Source: Pseudomonas solani (lineage in GTDB: Bacteria; Pseudomonadota; Gammaproteobacteria; Pseudomonadales; Pseudomonadaceae). From it: a stretch of 64,000 bases of DNA. The position numbers and the translations under genes were made by a program. The stretch lies in the NCBI RefSeq assembly GCF_026072635.1, contig NZ_AP023081.1, positions 4,956,501 to 5,020,500 on the forward strand, read 5' to 3'. Below, piece after piece: positions 48,581-58,080 of the stretch. A model generated the notes under the pieces. It was given only the letters and a program-made list of their open reading frames with translations. It was not told the DNA's origin and made no database searches. Within the stretch, counting starts at the first letter, position 1. Each line of letters opens with the position of its first letter.

Positions 48581-50234
48581 ACCCGGCCTTCCAGCGATCC
48601 GCGCCGTCGCGGATCGGCCGCAGCCTGTCTTCCAGCCTGGTGCGCATCAACCTGCTGTGCGCCTGCCTGCTCGGCCTGGCCATCAGCGTGGTGCAGGTGG
48701 GCCTGGACTACTACCGCGCCCGCGCGCAGCCGGATGGCGACATGCAGGCCCTGTTCGACATGATGCGCGAGCCGGTCACGGCGGTGGTCTTCAGCCTCGA
48801 TCCGCGCACCGCCAGCGACCTGCTCAGCGGCATGCTCAAGCAACCGGCCCTGGCCTCGGCGCGCATCCTGCTGCCCGAGGGCAAGGTGTTCGCCGAGCAC
48901 CACCGCGAGCTGGGGGGCAGGAGGGGCGGCGCCTCAACGACCTGCTGTTCGGCGCCACCCTGCACTTTCAGTGGCCCTTGCAGGCGGACCTGCCCGGTGC
49001 CGGCCAGCGCGAGGAGCTGGGCACCCTGCAGGTGGAGGTGGACACCTACCGCTACGGGCGGGACTTTCTCGACCGTGCGCTGATCACCCTGCTGGGCAGC
49101 CTGTTCTACGCCCTGGCCATTTCCGCCATCCTGCTGCTGGTGTTCTACCTGTGGGTGACGCGGCCGCTGCGCAGCCTGATCCTGTCCATCGCCCGGGTGG
49201 ACATCGACGCACCGGAAACCACCCGCCTGCAGGAGCCCCCCGGCCACGCCGACAACGAGATCGGCGTGCTGGTGCGCTCCACCAACCAGCACCTGCAGGC
49301 CATCGGCGACAACCTGCGCCAGGTGCGCGAGGCCGAGGGCAAGCTGAAGTTCTATTCCGACCAGCTCGAATCCACCGTCGCCGAACGCACCCGCGAGCTG
49401 TCCCAGAGCGTGCGCCAGCTGCAGGCGGCGCAGCGGCAGCTGATCGAGTCGGAAAAGCTGGCGGCCCTGGGTGGGCTGGTGGCGGGTGTGGCCCACGAGG
49501 TGAACACGCCGCTGGGCATCGCGGTGACCGCGTCCTCGGTGCTCTCCGAGGCGCTGTCGGACCTGCGCACCCAGTTCCAGGCACAGACCCTCACCAGCGA
49601 CAGCTTCCAGGCGCTGCTGGAGCTGGCCCACGACAGCAACGGCATGCTGGCCAACAACATCGGCCGTGCCGCCAAGCTGATCAGCGATTTCAAGCAGACG
49701 GCGGTGGACCAGGTGTCCGAGGCCCGCTGCGAATTCGAGGTGCGCCAGGTGCTGGAGGCGCTGATCGCCAGCCTGCACCCGGAGACGCGCAAGGTTCCGG
49801 TGGCGGTGCAGCTGGACTGCGAAGCGGGCCTGCACATGCGCAGCCTGCCGGGGGTGCTGACCCAGGTGGTGGCCAACCTGATCATCAACAGCGTGCGCCA
49901 TGCCTTCGCCGAAACGCCCGAGGCGCACATCGAACTGCAGGTGCGCAGCGAGGGAGAGGGCATCGAGCTGGACTACCGCGACAACGGCTGCGGGGTGCCG
50001 GCGGAGCTGCAAGAGCGCATCTTCGAGCCCTTCTTCACCACCCGGCGCGGCACCGGCGGCACCGGGCTGGGGCTGAACATCGTCTACAACCTGGTCACCC
50101 GCAAACTGCAGGGGCGCCTGGAGTTCCACTCCGAAGAGGGCGAGGGAGTGCGCTTCCTGCTGTGGCTGCCGCGCCGGCTGGCGATGGCCGATGAAGCCAC
50201 GGCATCCATCGATTCCGTGGAGGGTGAAGCATGA
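48577..50234 (+). CDS. sensor histidine kinase, with apparent single-base frameshift
   Basis: Reconstructed at about 552 residues. A membrane segment near 20-42 (LLCACLLGLAISVVQVGL), a periplasmic region of about 125 residues and a second membrane segment (ITLLGSLFYALAISAILLLV) are followed by HAMP, a coiled coil, the histidine box in LVAGVAHEVNTPLGIAV and an HATPase (FEPFFTTRRGTGGTGLGLNI). The N-terminal and C-terminal parts are in different frames; one extra G in the GGGGGG run at 48912-48917 joins ELGGQEGRRLNDLLFG. Its start overlaps the HD-GYP regulator and its stop overlaps the solute-binding gene. Confidence 0.87.
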
Positions 50235-50980
50235 GAACCCTGGTGATCGCGCTGCTGTGCAGCCTGCTGTCCGTGCCGGCCTGGGCCGAGCGCGTGACCA
50301 TCGCCGCCGAGGACGACTGGGCGCCGTACTCCTCCATCGGCACCGATGGTTCCTCGGCCCAGGGCTTCGCAGTGGACCTGGTGCGCGCGGCCCTCGGCAC
50401 CCAGGACATCGAGGTGGATTTCCTCACCGTGCCCTTCTCCCGCTGCCTGTTCTACGCCCAGGGCACGCGCGCGGTGGCCTGTTTCGACGTGACCATCACC
50501 GACGCCAACCGCGACCAGTACATCTGGCACCCGACGCCGTTGTTCGAAGAGGGGCTGGCGATCTTCGGCCCCGCCGACGACCCGCGCACCGACATGGGCG
50601 CCAAGGACCTGGCCGGCAAGGTGGTGGGCATCACCAATGGCTACACCTACCCGACCTCCTTCATGGAGGACCCGGCCATCCACCGCTACAACGCCAACTC
50701 CGACAGCCAGCTTTTGCAGATGCTGGTGGCCGGGCGGGTGGACTACATCCTGCTCAACACCATGCCGGGCTACATGCGCATCAACCAGGACCCGCACCTG
50801 CGCGGCAAGGTGAAGCTCACCGGCGTGCTGCAGACCGACGGCTTCTGGCTGGCCTTCTCCAAGGCCCACCCGGACGGCGCGCGCATTGCCAAGGCCTTCG
50901 AAACAGGCCTCCAGGCCCTGCACAAGAGCGGGCGCTACGCGAGCATGGAGGCGGACTTCCGCAAGCGTTACCAGCATTGA
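50231..50980 (+). CDS. periplasmic solute-binding protein (family 3)
   Basis: A 249-residue exported protein. The signal peptide is MRTLVIALLCSLLSVPAWA. The mature part is a type 2 periplasmic binding fold of the amino-acid family: VTIAAEDDWAPYSSIG at the N terminus and KDLAGKVVGITNGYTYP at the hinge. No permease or ATPase gene is present, and the start overlaps the kinase stop (ATGA). The most likely role is therefore to present a ligand to the neighbouring membrane kinase rather than transport; this is inference from context. The ligand is unknown. Confidence 0.87.
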   Translation: MRTLVIALLCSLLSVPAWAERVTIAAEDDWAPYSSIGTDGSSAQGFAVDLVRAALGTQDIEVDFLTVPFSRCLFYAQGTRAVACFDVTITDANRDQYIWHPTPLFEEGLAIFGPADDPRTDMGAKDLAGKVVGITNGYTYPTSFMEDPAIHRYNANSDSQLLQMLVAGRVDYILLNTMPGYMRINQDPHLRGKVKLTGVLQTDGFWLAFSKAHPDGARIAKAFETGLQALHKSGRYASMEADFRKRYQH

Positions 50981-50986
50981 TGGATA

Positions 50987-51500
50987 GCCCGTCGGGTTGC
51001 ACCCGACCTACAAAGGCACGGCGTCATTGGTTGCTGTGTAGGGGCGACTTCAGTCGCCAAGCAGCCCGCAGGGCTGCCCAGACATAGTGTTTTCCGGTTG
51101 CACCATGGTCCGTTTCGGGCACGGCGCCGCAGGTGCCTCCCGTGGGAGCGGCTTCAGCCGCGAAAGACTTGCAGTCGGCATATGGCTGCGTGTGGTCGGC
51201 TATTCCATCGCGAATGAATTCGCTCCCACGAGGCGTGGCATGCGTGTGGGCTGGAAGGTCGCTTGGTGGATGAAAAGAGCGCCATCCACCCTACACACCG
51301 GTCAGCGCCGTAGGGCGGGTGAAATCCGCGTGGCATTGCGCATGGTCTGTGCAGGAGCCTCGTCGGGTTGCACCCGACCTACAACGGCACGGCGTCGCTG
51401 GTGTCTCCTGTGGGAGCGGCTTCAGCCGCGAAGGACTTGCAGCCGGCACGTGGCGGCGAGTGGCCGGGTATTCCATCGCGAATGAATTCGTTCCTACGGG
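50987..51500. repeat. dense block of REP-like palindromes and doublets
   Basis: The block contains two copies of GTCGGGTTGCACCCGACCTAC (50989 and 51361), GTAGGGGCGACTTCAGTCGCC (51039), and two doublets that start GTGGGAGCGGCTTCAGCCGCG and end TTCGCTCCCAC or TTCGTTCCTAC (about 51142-51229 and 51411-51497). It also contains GGTGGATGAAAAGAGCGCCATCCACCCTAC (51265) and GTAGGGCGGGTGAAATCCGC (51310). The two doublets with their inner spacers are about 85% identical. No gene is seen in 50981-51579. Confidence 0.82.
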
Positions 51501-51579
51501 AATGACGGGAAGGGGGATTTCAAGGGGGTTGCCGGCTCGTTAGACTGGCCGCCTCTTCCCGCTTCGATGGCCGATTCCC

Positions 51580-52191
51580 ATGGCACTGCACACCTGGCTG
51601 ATCTACCTGCTGGCCGTTCTCGGCCTTTCCCTCACGCCCGGGCCGAATGCGTTGTTGGCGCTGTCCCATGGGGCGTTGCATGGCCACCGCCGGGCGCTGT
51701 TCACCATTGCCGGCGGGGCGCTGGGCTTCGTGCTGATCATGGCCTTGTCGATGTTCGGTATCGGCGCGTTGCTCAAGGCTTCGGCCGATGCGCTGACGGT
51801 GCTCAAGGTGGCCGGCGGGCTGTACCTGATCTGGCTCGGCGTGCAGCTCTGGCGGGCGCCGGCGGTGCAGGTTTCCACCGATGGCGAGGGCCAGCGCCGC
51901 AGCGGCGTCAGCCTGTTCCGCCAGGGCCTGTTCTCGGCGGTGTCCAACCCCAAGGTGATCCTGTTCTTCGGCGCCTTCCTTTCGCAGTTCCTCGACCCGG
52001 CGCAGCCGCTGTGGCTGCAGTTCCTGGTGATGACCCTGACCTTCGTGCTGATCGAGGCGCTGGTGGAGTACCTGCTGGCGCGCCTGGCCCACCGTGTGCG
52101 GCCCTGGCTGGCGCGCAGCGGCAAGGGCTTCAACCGCTGCTGCGGGGCGCTGTTCGCTGCCGCCGGGCTGGCGCTGCCGCTGACCCGCTAG
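51580..52191 (+). CDS. LysE/RhtB-family exporter
   Basis: A 203-residue inner-membrane protein with six predicted helices. The first helix region LSLTPGPNALLALSHGALHG is the LysE/RhtB signature, and the central FRQGLFSAVSNPKVILFFGA matches the conserved GxxxxxxNPK motif. Proteins of this family export amino acids or their derivatives. The substrate is not evident. The ATG at 51580 lacks a strong ribosome site. The gene is convergent with the PAS hybrid kinase, whose stop lies three bases beyond its own. Confidence 0.88.
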   Translation: MALHTWLIYLLAVLGLSLTPGPNALLALSHGALHGHRRALFTIAGGALGFVLIMALSMFGIGALLKASADALTVLKVAGGLYLIWLGVQLWRAPAVQVSTDGEGQRRSGVSLFRQGLFSAVSNPKVILFFGAFLSQFLDPAQPLWLQFLVMTLTFVLIEALVEYLLARLAHRVRPWLARSGKGFNRCCGALFAAAGLALPLTR

Positions 52192-52194
52192 GGG

Positions 52195-54282
52195 TCAGCC
52201 GGTACGTGCCGAGGGGCCCTGTCGCTCGCTGCGCTGGCGTGGCTGCACGCTTTTCTGCAGCAATCCCTTGACCCGTGAGGCGAGGGATTCGATGGCGAAG
52301 GGCTTGGCCAGCACCTCCATGCCCGATTCCAGCTGCTCGTTGTCGAACAGGCTGTTCTGCGCATAGCCGGTGATGAACAGCACCCGCAGCTCCGGGCGCA
52401 GGCGCCGGGCGAGCCGGGCCATTTCCTTGCCGCTCATGCCGCCGGGCAGGCCGACATCGGCCAGCAGCAGGTCGATGCGCTGTTCGCTGTCCAGCAGGGC
52501 CAGGCCCGAGGCGCCATCCACCGCTTCCAGCACCTGGTAGCCCAGGTCGCGCAGCACCTCGCCGATGAGCATGCGCAGGGGCGACTCGTCGTCCACCACC
52601 AGCACCGTGGCCTGGCGCTCGGCCCGGGGTGCGAATTCCGACCCGGTGTGGTGCTCGATGCGTTCCTCGCCGTGGTGGCGGGGCAGGTGGATATAAAGGC
52701 TGGTGCCTTCGCCCGGCTGCGAGGCGATCTGCACCGCGCCGCCGGACTGGCGGGCGAAACCGTAGACCATCGACAGGCCGAGGCCGGTGCCCTGGCCCGC
52801 CGGCTTGGTGGTGAAGAAGGGGTCGAAGACGCGGGCGATCACTTCTTCCGGCATGCCGGTGCCGGTGTCGGTCACGCAGAGCGAGAGGTATTCACCCACT
52901 GCCAGGCCCAGTTCGCCCGCACGGGGCTCCACCAGGCGGTGGTTGCAGGTGCCGATGCTGAGGCGGCCACCGCCGGGCATGGCGTCGCGGGCGTTGATGC
53001 AGATGTTGAGCAGGGCGCTTTCCAGCTGGTTGGGGTCCACCAGCACGGTCCACAGCTCGGGGCCGCTGAGCACTTCCACCTCGATCATCGGGCCCATGGT
53101 GCGGCTGATCAGCTCCTGCATGCCGGCCACCAGGCGGTTGACGTTGGTCGGCTTGGGGTCCAGCGCCTGGCGGCGGGAGAAGGCCAGCAGGCGATGGGTC
53201 AGGGTGGCGGCACGCTCGGCGGCGGTGCGCGCGGTGGAGATGTAGCGGTCCAGCTCGCCGGTGCGGCCCTGGGATACCCGCAGCTTGAGCAGCTCCAGGC
53301 TGCCGCTGATGCCGGCCAGGAGGTTGTTGAAGTCGTGGGCGAGGCCGCCGGTGAGCTGGCCGACCGCCTCCATCTTCTGGCTCTGGCGCAGCAGCTCTTC
53401 GGTCTGGCGCAGGGTTTCGGCGCGTTCGCGCTCCTGGGTGATGTCGCGGCCGATGGCGCTGATATGGCCTTCGCCGGGGCTGGATGACCAACTGATCCAG
53501 CGGTAGCTGCCGTCCTTGTGGCGCATGCGACAGTCGAAGTCGCGCAGGGTTTCGCCCTGCATCAGGCTGTGGCTGGCACCCCAGGCGAGGGACAGGTCAT
53601 CGCTGTGCACCAGGTCCAGGGAGCTGGTGCCCACCAGTTCCTTTTCGCTCCAGCCCAGCACCGGCCCCAGCGCCGGGTTGGCGGCGGTGATGGTCATGTC
53701 CAGGCGGGTGATCAGCATCACGTCCGGCGACAGGTTCCACAGGCGGTTGCGATCGCGGGTGCGGTCGGCCACCTGGCGCTCCAGGGTCTGGGTGAGCTGG
53801 CGCAACTGCTGTTCGGCCACCCGCTGCGCCGTGGTCTCGATCACGGTGTCGAGCACGCCCACCACCTCGCCGCGCTCGTCGCGCACCGGGCTGTAGCAGA
53901 AGGTGAAGTAGCAGCGTTCCAGGCGCCCGTTGCGGTCGATCTCCAGCGGGAAGTCTTCGATGAAGGTGGCCTCGCCGGTGAAGGCGCGGTCGGCGATGGG
54001 GCCGATGCTGTACCAGGCCTCCCGCCATACATCGTCGAAGGGCCGGCCGAGGGCTTCGGGCTTGGCCCCGAGAATCGGCTTGAAGGCGTCGTTGTACAGG
54101 GTGATGCGCTCGGGCCCCCAGAACAGGCAGCTGGGAAAGTGCGAGGCGAGCATCATTTCCACGGCCACCCGCAGGCTGGCGGGCCAGGCGGCGATGGGAC
54201 CGAGGGGCGTCCGTGCCCAGTCGAGTTCGCGTACCCGCCGGCTCATCGGGCCGGGGGCAGCGGGGAAGGATGTGGCGTCCAT
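52195..54282 (-). CDS. soluble PAS-PAS hybrid histidine kinase with receiver
   Basis: A 695-residue cytoplasmic kinase without membrane segments. PAS1 lies at about 10-160 (LFWGPERITLYNDAFKPILG; FCYSPVRDERGEVVGVLDTV) and PAS2 at about 190-310. The histidine box is QLTGGLAHDFNNLLAGISGS, typical of HisKA kinases with HDFNN. The HATPase shows GQGTGLGLSMVYGFARQSGG. The C-terminal receiver has VVDDESPLRMLI, a phosphoacceptor Asp in LLLADVGLPGG and a Lys in VLAKPFAI. Phosphotransfer may end on its own receiver or on a separate partner; none is adjacent. The ATG at 54282 gives MDATSFPAAP. Confidence 0.9.
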   Translation of the reverse strand: MDATSFPAAPGPMSRRVRELDWARTPLGPIAAWPASLRVAVEMMLASHFPSCLFWGPERITLYNDAFKPILGAKPEALGRPFDDVWREAWYSIGPIADRAFTGEATFIEDFPLEIDRNGRLERCYFTFCYSPVRDERGEVVGVLDTVIETTAQRVAEQQLRQLTQTLERQVADRTRDRNRLWNLSPDVMLITRLDMTITAANPALGPVLGWSEKELVGTSSLDLVHSDDLSLAWGASHSLMQGETLRDFDCRMRHKDGSYRWISWSSSPGEGHISAIGRDITQERERAETLRQTEELLRQSQKMEAVGQLTGGLAHDFNNLLAGISGSLELLKLRVSQGRTGELDRYISTARTAAERAATLTHRLLAFSRRQALDPKPTNVNRLVAGMQELISRTMGPMIEVEVLSGPELWTVLVDPNQLESALLNICINARDAMPGGGRLSIGTCNHRLVEPRAGELGLAVGEYLSLCVTDTGTGMPEEVIARVFDPFFTTKPAGQGTGLGLSMVYGFARQSGGAVQIASQPGEGTSLYIHLPRHHGEERIEHHTGSEFAPRAERQATVLVVDDESPLRMLIGEVLRDLGYQVLEAVDGASGLALLDSEQRIDLLLADVGLPGGMSGKEMARLARRLRPELRVLFITGYAQNSLFDNEQLESGMEVLAKPFAIESLASRVKGLLQKSVQPRQRSERQGPSARTG

Positions 54283-54469
54283 GGCGTTATCCGTTGGAAC
54301 AGGCAAGCAATATCGGTCATGACGGCCGCCTTGGCCACCTTCCAGGCGATAAAAAACGCTGACTGGCGCACACCCAGGCGCTTCGTTCGTCGCTTGCCCG
54401 CCGGGGCGTTGAACGCTCGTACCCATACTGGCAGGGTGGTTGCCCCCGCTTCGTTACCGGACCCTGTCG

Positions 54470-55225
54470 ATGAGCTTCGATCCCTCCCTGCTGGCCAAGG
54501 CCCGCCACCTCGTGGTGTTCACCGGCGCCGGCATTTCCGCCGAGAGCGGCATCCCCACCTTCCGTGACCGCCTGAGCGGGCTCTGGGAGCGCTACGAGGC
54601 GAGCGAGTTGGCCAGCGCCGAGGGCTTCCGCCGTGACCCGGCCCTGGTCTGGGGCTGGTACGAGTGGCGCCGCACCTTGGTGCACCACGCCCAGCCCAAC
54701 CCCGGGCACCAGGCCATCGCCCGCCTGGCCGCCCTGGTGCCCAAGCTGACCCTGATCACCCAGAACGTCGACGACCTCCACGAGCGCGCCGGCAGCCGCG
54801 AGGCGCTGCACCTGCATGGCCGCCTCGATGCGCTGCGTTGCTTCGCCTGCACGCGGCCGGCGCTGGAGATCCCCAAGCCCGACGAGCCGAACGAAGGGCG
54901 CCGGGTGGAGCCGCCGCGCTGCACCCGCTGCAACGGCAAGCTGCGCCCGAGCGTGGTGTGGTTCGGCGAACAGTTGCCGGGGGACGTGTTGCGTGCGGCC
55001 TTCACGGCGGCCGAGGAGTGCGACCTGCTGCTGTCCATCGGCACCTCGGGCGTGGTCGAGCCCGCTGCGCGTATTCCGCGTCTGGCACTGGCGGCGGGCG
55101 CCACGGTGCTGCACCTCAACACCCAGCCGGTGGCGGTGCAGGGCGAGCGCGAGTTCGCCCTGGCGGGCCCGGCCGGCGAGTTGCTGCCGGCGCTGTTGCG
55201 CCAGGCCTTCGGCGCTGACGCCTAG
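54470..55225 (+). CDS. cobB: NAD-dependent protein deacylase, CobB/SIRT5-like sirtuin
   Basis: A 251-residue sirtuin. NAD-binding motifs are VFTGAGISAESGIPTFR and TQNVDDLH; the catalytic His is in LHLHGRL; and the zinc site is CFACTRP...CTRCNGK. The Tyr-x-x-Arg pair typical of class III (SIRT5-like) desuccinylases is visible in WGWYEWRR, so activity on succinyl- or malonyl-lysine in addition to acetyl-lysine is likely. GTAGVVEP-type motif IGTSGVVEPAAR is conserved. The ATG at 54470 has no clear ribosome site; a TTG at 54440 is in frame. Confidence 0.9.
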   Translation: MSFDPSLLAKARHLVVFTGAGISAESGIPTFRDRLSGLWERYEASELASAEGFRRDPALVWGWYEWRRTLVHHAQPNPGHQAIARLAALVPKLTLITQNVDDLHERAGSREALHLHGRLDALRCFACTRPALEIPKPDEPNEGRRVEPPRCTRCNGKLRPSVVWFGEQLPGDVLRAAFTAAEECDLLLSIGTSGVVEPAARIPRLALAAGATVLHLNTQPVAVQGEREFALAGPAGELLPALLRQAFGADA

Positions 55226-55253
55226 GCATCATCTGAACGGGGTGGCCAGCGGC

Positions 55254-55769
55254 TCATGCACTGCGCTGTTCGGCCTGTTCGAGCAGCGCCAGCAGGTCGT
55301 CGACCGTGGCTTCCAGGTAGAGGCCGGCCTTGTAGTCGCGCAGCACCTCGTCACTTGCGCCGATCACCGCTTGCGGGCGCTCGACGAACAGCCCCACCGG
55401 CGCGAACGCGGCGTCGAGCACCACCACCAGCGGGATGGACACCCTGTCGAGGTTCAGGCGCGCCTTGAGGTCGTCCTCGGCGCGGCCCTTGGTGATCACC
55501 GCCAGGTCGATCAGCGGCTGGGTGCGGCAGATGAAGTCGAGCACCGAGACGTTGATCTGGCAGTCCGGGCACCACATCTCGCCCACCACCAGCAGGTGGT
55601 AGCGGCGTTCGATGCGTTGCAGCCGGGTGAGCGCCGCCGGGGCGATGCAGCCGGGCGTCGCGAGCTTCTGCACCACCGAATTGGCGGCATCCCGCTCGGT
55701 GGGCAGGCCGCTGCGGAGGAAGTCGGCGAAGCCCTGGCCGATGTCGAACAGCTGCTGGTAAGACGCCAT
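55254..55769 (-). CDS. thioredoxin-like protein with CPDC motif
   Basis: A 171-residue soluble protein of the thioredoxin superfamily. The redox motif is VGEMWCPDCQINVSVLDFI, with both cysteines, preceded by the strand YHLLVV and followed by the cis-Pro strand VSIPLVVVLD. An N-terminal helical region (about 1-50) precedes the fold. There is no signal peptide. A strong AGGAGG site precedes the ATG at 55769. It is convergent with cobB (28 bases between stops). The redox partner is unknown. Confidence 0.82.
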   Translation of the reverse strand: MASYQQLFDIGQGFADFLRSGLPTERDAANSVVQKLATPGCIAPAALTRLQRIERRYHLLVVGEMWCPDCQINVSVLDFICRTQPLIDLAVITKGRAEDDLKARLNLDRVSIPLVVVLDAAFAPVGLFVERPQAVIGASDEVLRDYKAGLYLEATVDDLLALLEQAEQRSA

Positions 55770-55894
55770 GGAGGCCTCCTGGGAACGATGGGAAGAGGCG
55801 GGCATCCCAGCAGAAAAGTGGCGCTCGCATCAAGTGTTGCTGCCGCTTTTGCCAGGTAGACGGGGCACCTTTGATCCAGCTTGCGGGGCTGGGT

Positions 55895-56117
55895 ATCGCT
55901 CTGTTGGGACTCGCTGCGCTCGGCGCCAACCTGCGGCACTGAGCGCAACCCAAACCACTGTGCCGACCGGTGTGTAGGGTGGACGACGCTCTTTTCGTCC
56001 ACCGGGGAGGCCGCCGGGAGGCACGATGTTCCGTAGGTTGGGTTGAGGCACGAAGCCCAACGTAACGGGGGCCGGGCATCGTTGCGTTGGGCCTCGCCGC
56101 GCTCGGCGCCAACCTAC
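55895..56117. repeat. REP-like hairpins and doublet in the gap 55770-56224
   Basis: A degenerate hairpin (GTTGGGACTCGCTGCGCTCG, 55913), a GTAGGGTGGACGACGCTC...GTCCACC hairpin (55974-56002), and a full GTAGGTTGGGTTGAGG...GGCGCCAACCTAC doublet (56033-56117). Downstream of the doublet, 56118-56224 carries the promoter region of the XRE regulator gene. No other gene is seen. Confidence 0.8.
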
Positions 56118-56224
56118 GGCACCTTGCGCAACCCATCGTCGGGAATCACAGGATTATCTGGCCGCGTTCCGCATGAGCCTGCAAAATCCGCTCTCTTTCC
56201 ACGGATTTCCCCTGGGCCCGCACC

Positions 56225-56782
56225 ATGAACGACAGCCTTCTGAAACCGGCCGTGCTCGGCGTCGCGCTGCGGCGTTGGCGCCTGCTGCATCGGGTCAAGC
56301 AGGCCCATGCGGCGCAGCTGTTCAGCGTGGCGCAATCGACCATCTCGCGTTGGGAAAGCGGCGTGCAGGAGATGGAGCCCGCCGAGCGGGCGCGGGTGGA
56401 GCAGATGCTGGCCGCCCGGCTGGAGGCCGCAGCCGACCAGGCCCTGGCGCGGCTGGTGAGCGACAGCCCGCGCGCCGTGCACCTGGTCTGCGACCTCAGC
56501 CACCGCCTGCTGGCCTGTTCCGCCACCCGCGCCGCCGAGTTCTCCGTGCCCCTGGCCGAGCTGATGGGGCGCTCGCTGTGGCGCTACGCAACGCCGGAGA
56601 TCGCGCGCAAGGAAGCCGCCCTGGATGCCCTGGGCTGGCGCGACCTGCTGATGCCGCCGGCGCTGGAGTTCGGCAGCGGCGCCAATGATTCCGCCATCGT
56701 GCCCATCCGCCAGGGCCTGTGCCGCTGGACGCGCATGACCCTCTCCGACGGCACCGCCGCGCGCCTGGTGGAAACCCTCTGA
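56225..56782 (+). CDS. XRE-type regulator with C-terminal PAS-like domain
   Basis: A 185-residue protein. The N-terminal helix-turn-helix (about 10-60; LGVALRRWRLLHRVKQAHAA, QLFSVAQSTISRWESGVQ) is of the XRE/Cro type. The remaining 110 residues resemble a PAS-like sensor (RAVHLVCDLSHRLLACSATR; LMGRSLWRYATPEIA). It may respond to a small ligand or redox state. No divergent target is evident. A possible start at 56225 has no strong ribosome site but is the only suitable ATG. Confidence 0.78.
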   Translation: MNDSLLKPAVLGVALRRWRLLHRVKQAHAAQLFSVAQSTISRWESGVQEMEPAERARVEQMLAARLEAAADQALARLVSDSPRAVHLVCDLSHRLLACSATRAAEFSVPLAELMGRSLWRYATPEIARKEAALDALGWRDLLMPPALEFGSGANDSAIVPIRQGLCRWTRMTLSDGTAARLVETL

Positions 56783-56895
56783 GCCCCAGCCATCCACGCA
56801 TAATCCATGCGTGGACGTGGGATCGCCCCCGCGCCTAGGCTGTGCGACTGCGAGGGCGCCCTCTGCGCCCCGACGGCCATATTCGCGGGTGAGAG

Positions 56896-57474
56896 ATGAA
56901 CATCGACAGGATCAAGGGACGGCTCGACTTCCTCCGCGAGGCGGAGCGCCTCAAGGACGTGCTGCGCAGCGCCCACACCTCCAGCGGGCGCGCGGAAAGC
57001 ACCGCCGAACACAGCTGGCGCCTGTGCCTGATGGCCATCACTTTCGCCGATGAGCTGGTCGGGCTCGACCTGCTGCGGGTGCTGAAGATGTGCGTGGTCC
57101 ATGACCTGGGCGAAGCCATCCACGGCGATATCCCCGCCATCGAGCAGGGCGGCCATCCCGACAAGGGCGCCCAGGAGCGCGAAGACCTGCTGACCCTGAC
57201 CCGCACCCTCGATGCCGGGCTGCGCGACGAGATTCTCGCGCTGTGGGATGACTACGAGAACGCCGCCTCCCCCGAGGCGCTGGCGGTCAAGGCGCTGGAC
57301 AAGCTGGAGACCCTGCTGCAGCACAACCAGGGCGCCAACCCGGCGGACTTCGACTACGCCTTCAACCTCGGCTACGGGCGCCGCTACACCAGCGGCGAGC
57401 CCCTGTTCGCGGCCATTCGCGAGCAGCTGGACGCAGGCACGCGGCAGCGCATGGAAGCCCAGGCGGGCGAGTAG
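56896..57474 (+). CDS. HD-domain hydrolase (HDDC2/YfbR-like)
   Basis: A 192-residue HD-domain protein. The metal-binding residues appear as AEHSWRLCLMAITFADE (first His), CVVHDLGEAIHGDIPAIEQG (the HD pair) and a later acidic residue in LAVKALDKLETLLQ. This pattern matches HDDC2/YfbR-like proteins, which act as 5'-deoxynucleotidases. The substrate here is unproven. GGGTGAGAG precedes the ATG. It is not obviously in an operon with its neighbours. Confidence 0.85.
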   Translation: MNIDRIKGRLDFLREAERLKDVLRSAHTSSGRAESTAEHSWRLCLMAITFADELVGLDLLRVLKMCVVHDLGEAIHGDIPAIEQGGHPDKGAQEREDLLTLTRTLDAGLRDEILALWDDYENAASPEALAVKALDKLETLLQHNQGANPADFDYAFNLGYGRRYTSGEPLFAAIREQLDAGTRQRMEAQAGE

Positions 57475-57660
57475 GGCGCTCCCTGGCACCCCGCTCGAAC
57501 CCCATCACATCTGCGCCCGGCATGACACGAAAACCCTGACGCTAGAGCGGCTGCCTATGGGACCATGGCGGCGTGCCGGTCGACCTCTCGGACGACGTGC
57601 GCGTTGCAGGAGCAACGCCGAGGCACGCCCTCGATCCCCGTCTGGTTCGTACAAGGCCGT

Positions 57661-58044
57661 ATGAAAATCAAACCGTCGCTTATCGCGCTGCTGGGCGCGC
57701 TGTCACTCACCCAGCCTCTGTTCTGTCTTGCGGGTATCGCCAACGGCAAGACGCTCTACCAGCAGCGATGCGCCGTGTGCCACGGGGCGGACATCAAGGG
57801 CACCGGGCCCCTGGCCCACAAGAGCGACCCGCCCACCCCCGACCTGACCACGGCCGCGTTCAAGCAGCGGCTGGCGGACTACCCGGGCGTCATCGTCTCG
57901 TCGGTGATTCTCCGCCCCAACGGCAACCTGATTCCCCGCACCCTGCAGGAGAACGGCGTGAAGATCCCGCCTCACGCCTGGAGCGTTCAGGATTTTCGCG
58001 ACCTCAACCAGTACATGAGCGGCGTGATCCTCAAGGCGCGCTGA
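57661..58044 (+). CDS. small periplasmic cytochrome c
   Basis: A 127-residue exported c-type cytochrome. The signal peptide is MKIKPSLIALLGALSLTQPL plus FCLA. The haem-binding motif CAVCH lies near residue 37 in LYQQRCAVCHGADIKGTGPL, and a candidate axial methionine is in NQYMSGVI near the C terminus. It is probably an electron carrier; the partner is unknown. AAGG lies about six bases before the ATG at 57661. Haem attachment would need the Ccm system, which is not in the window. Confidence 0.85.
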   Translation: MKIKPSLIALLGALSLTQPLFCLAGIANGKTLYQQRCAVCHGADIKGTGPLAHKSDPPTPDLTTAAFKQRLADYPGVIVSSVILRPNGNLIPRTLQENGVKIPPHAWSVQDFRDLNQYMSGVILKAR

Positions 58045-58080
58045 AAGCGGCGCAGAGGAGAGCGGGGCGGCTGCCCACCT

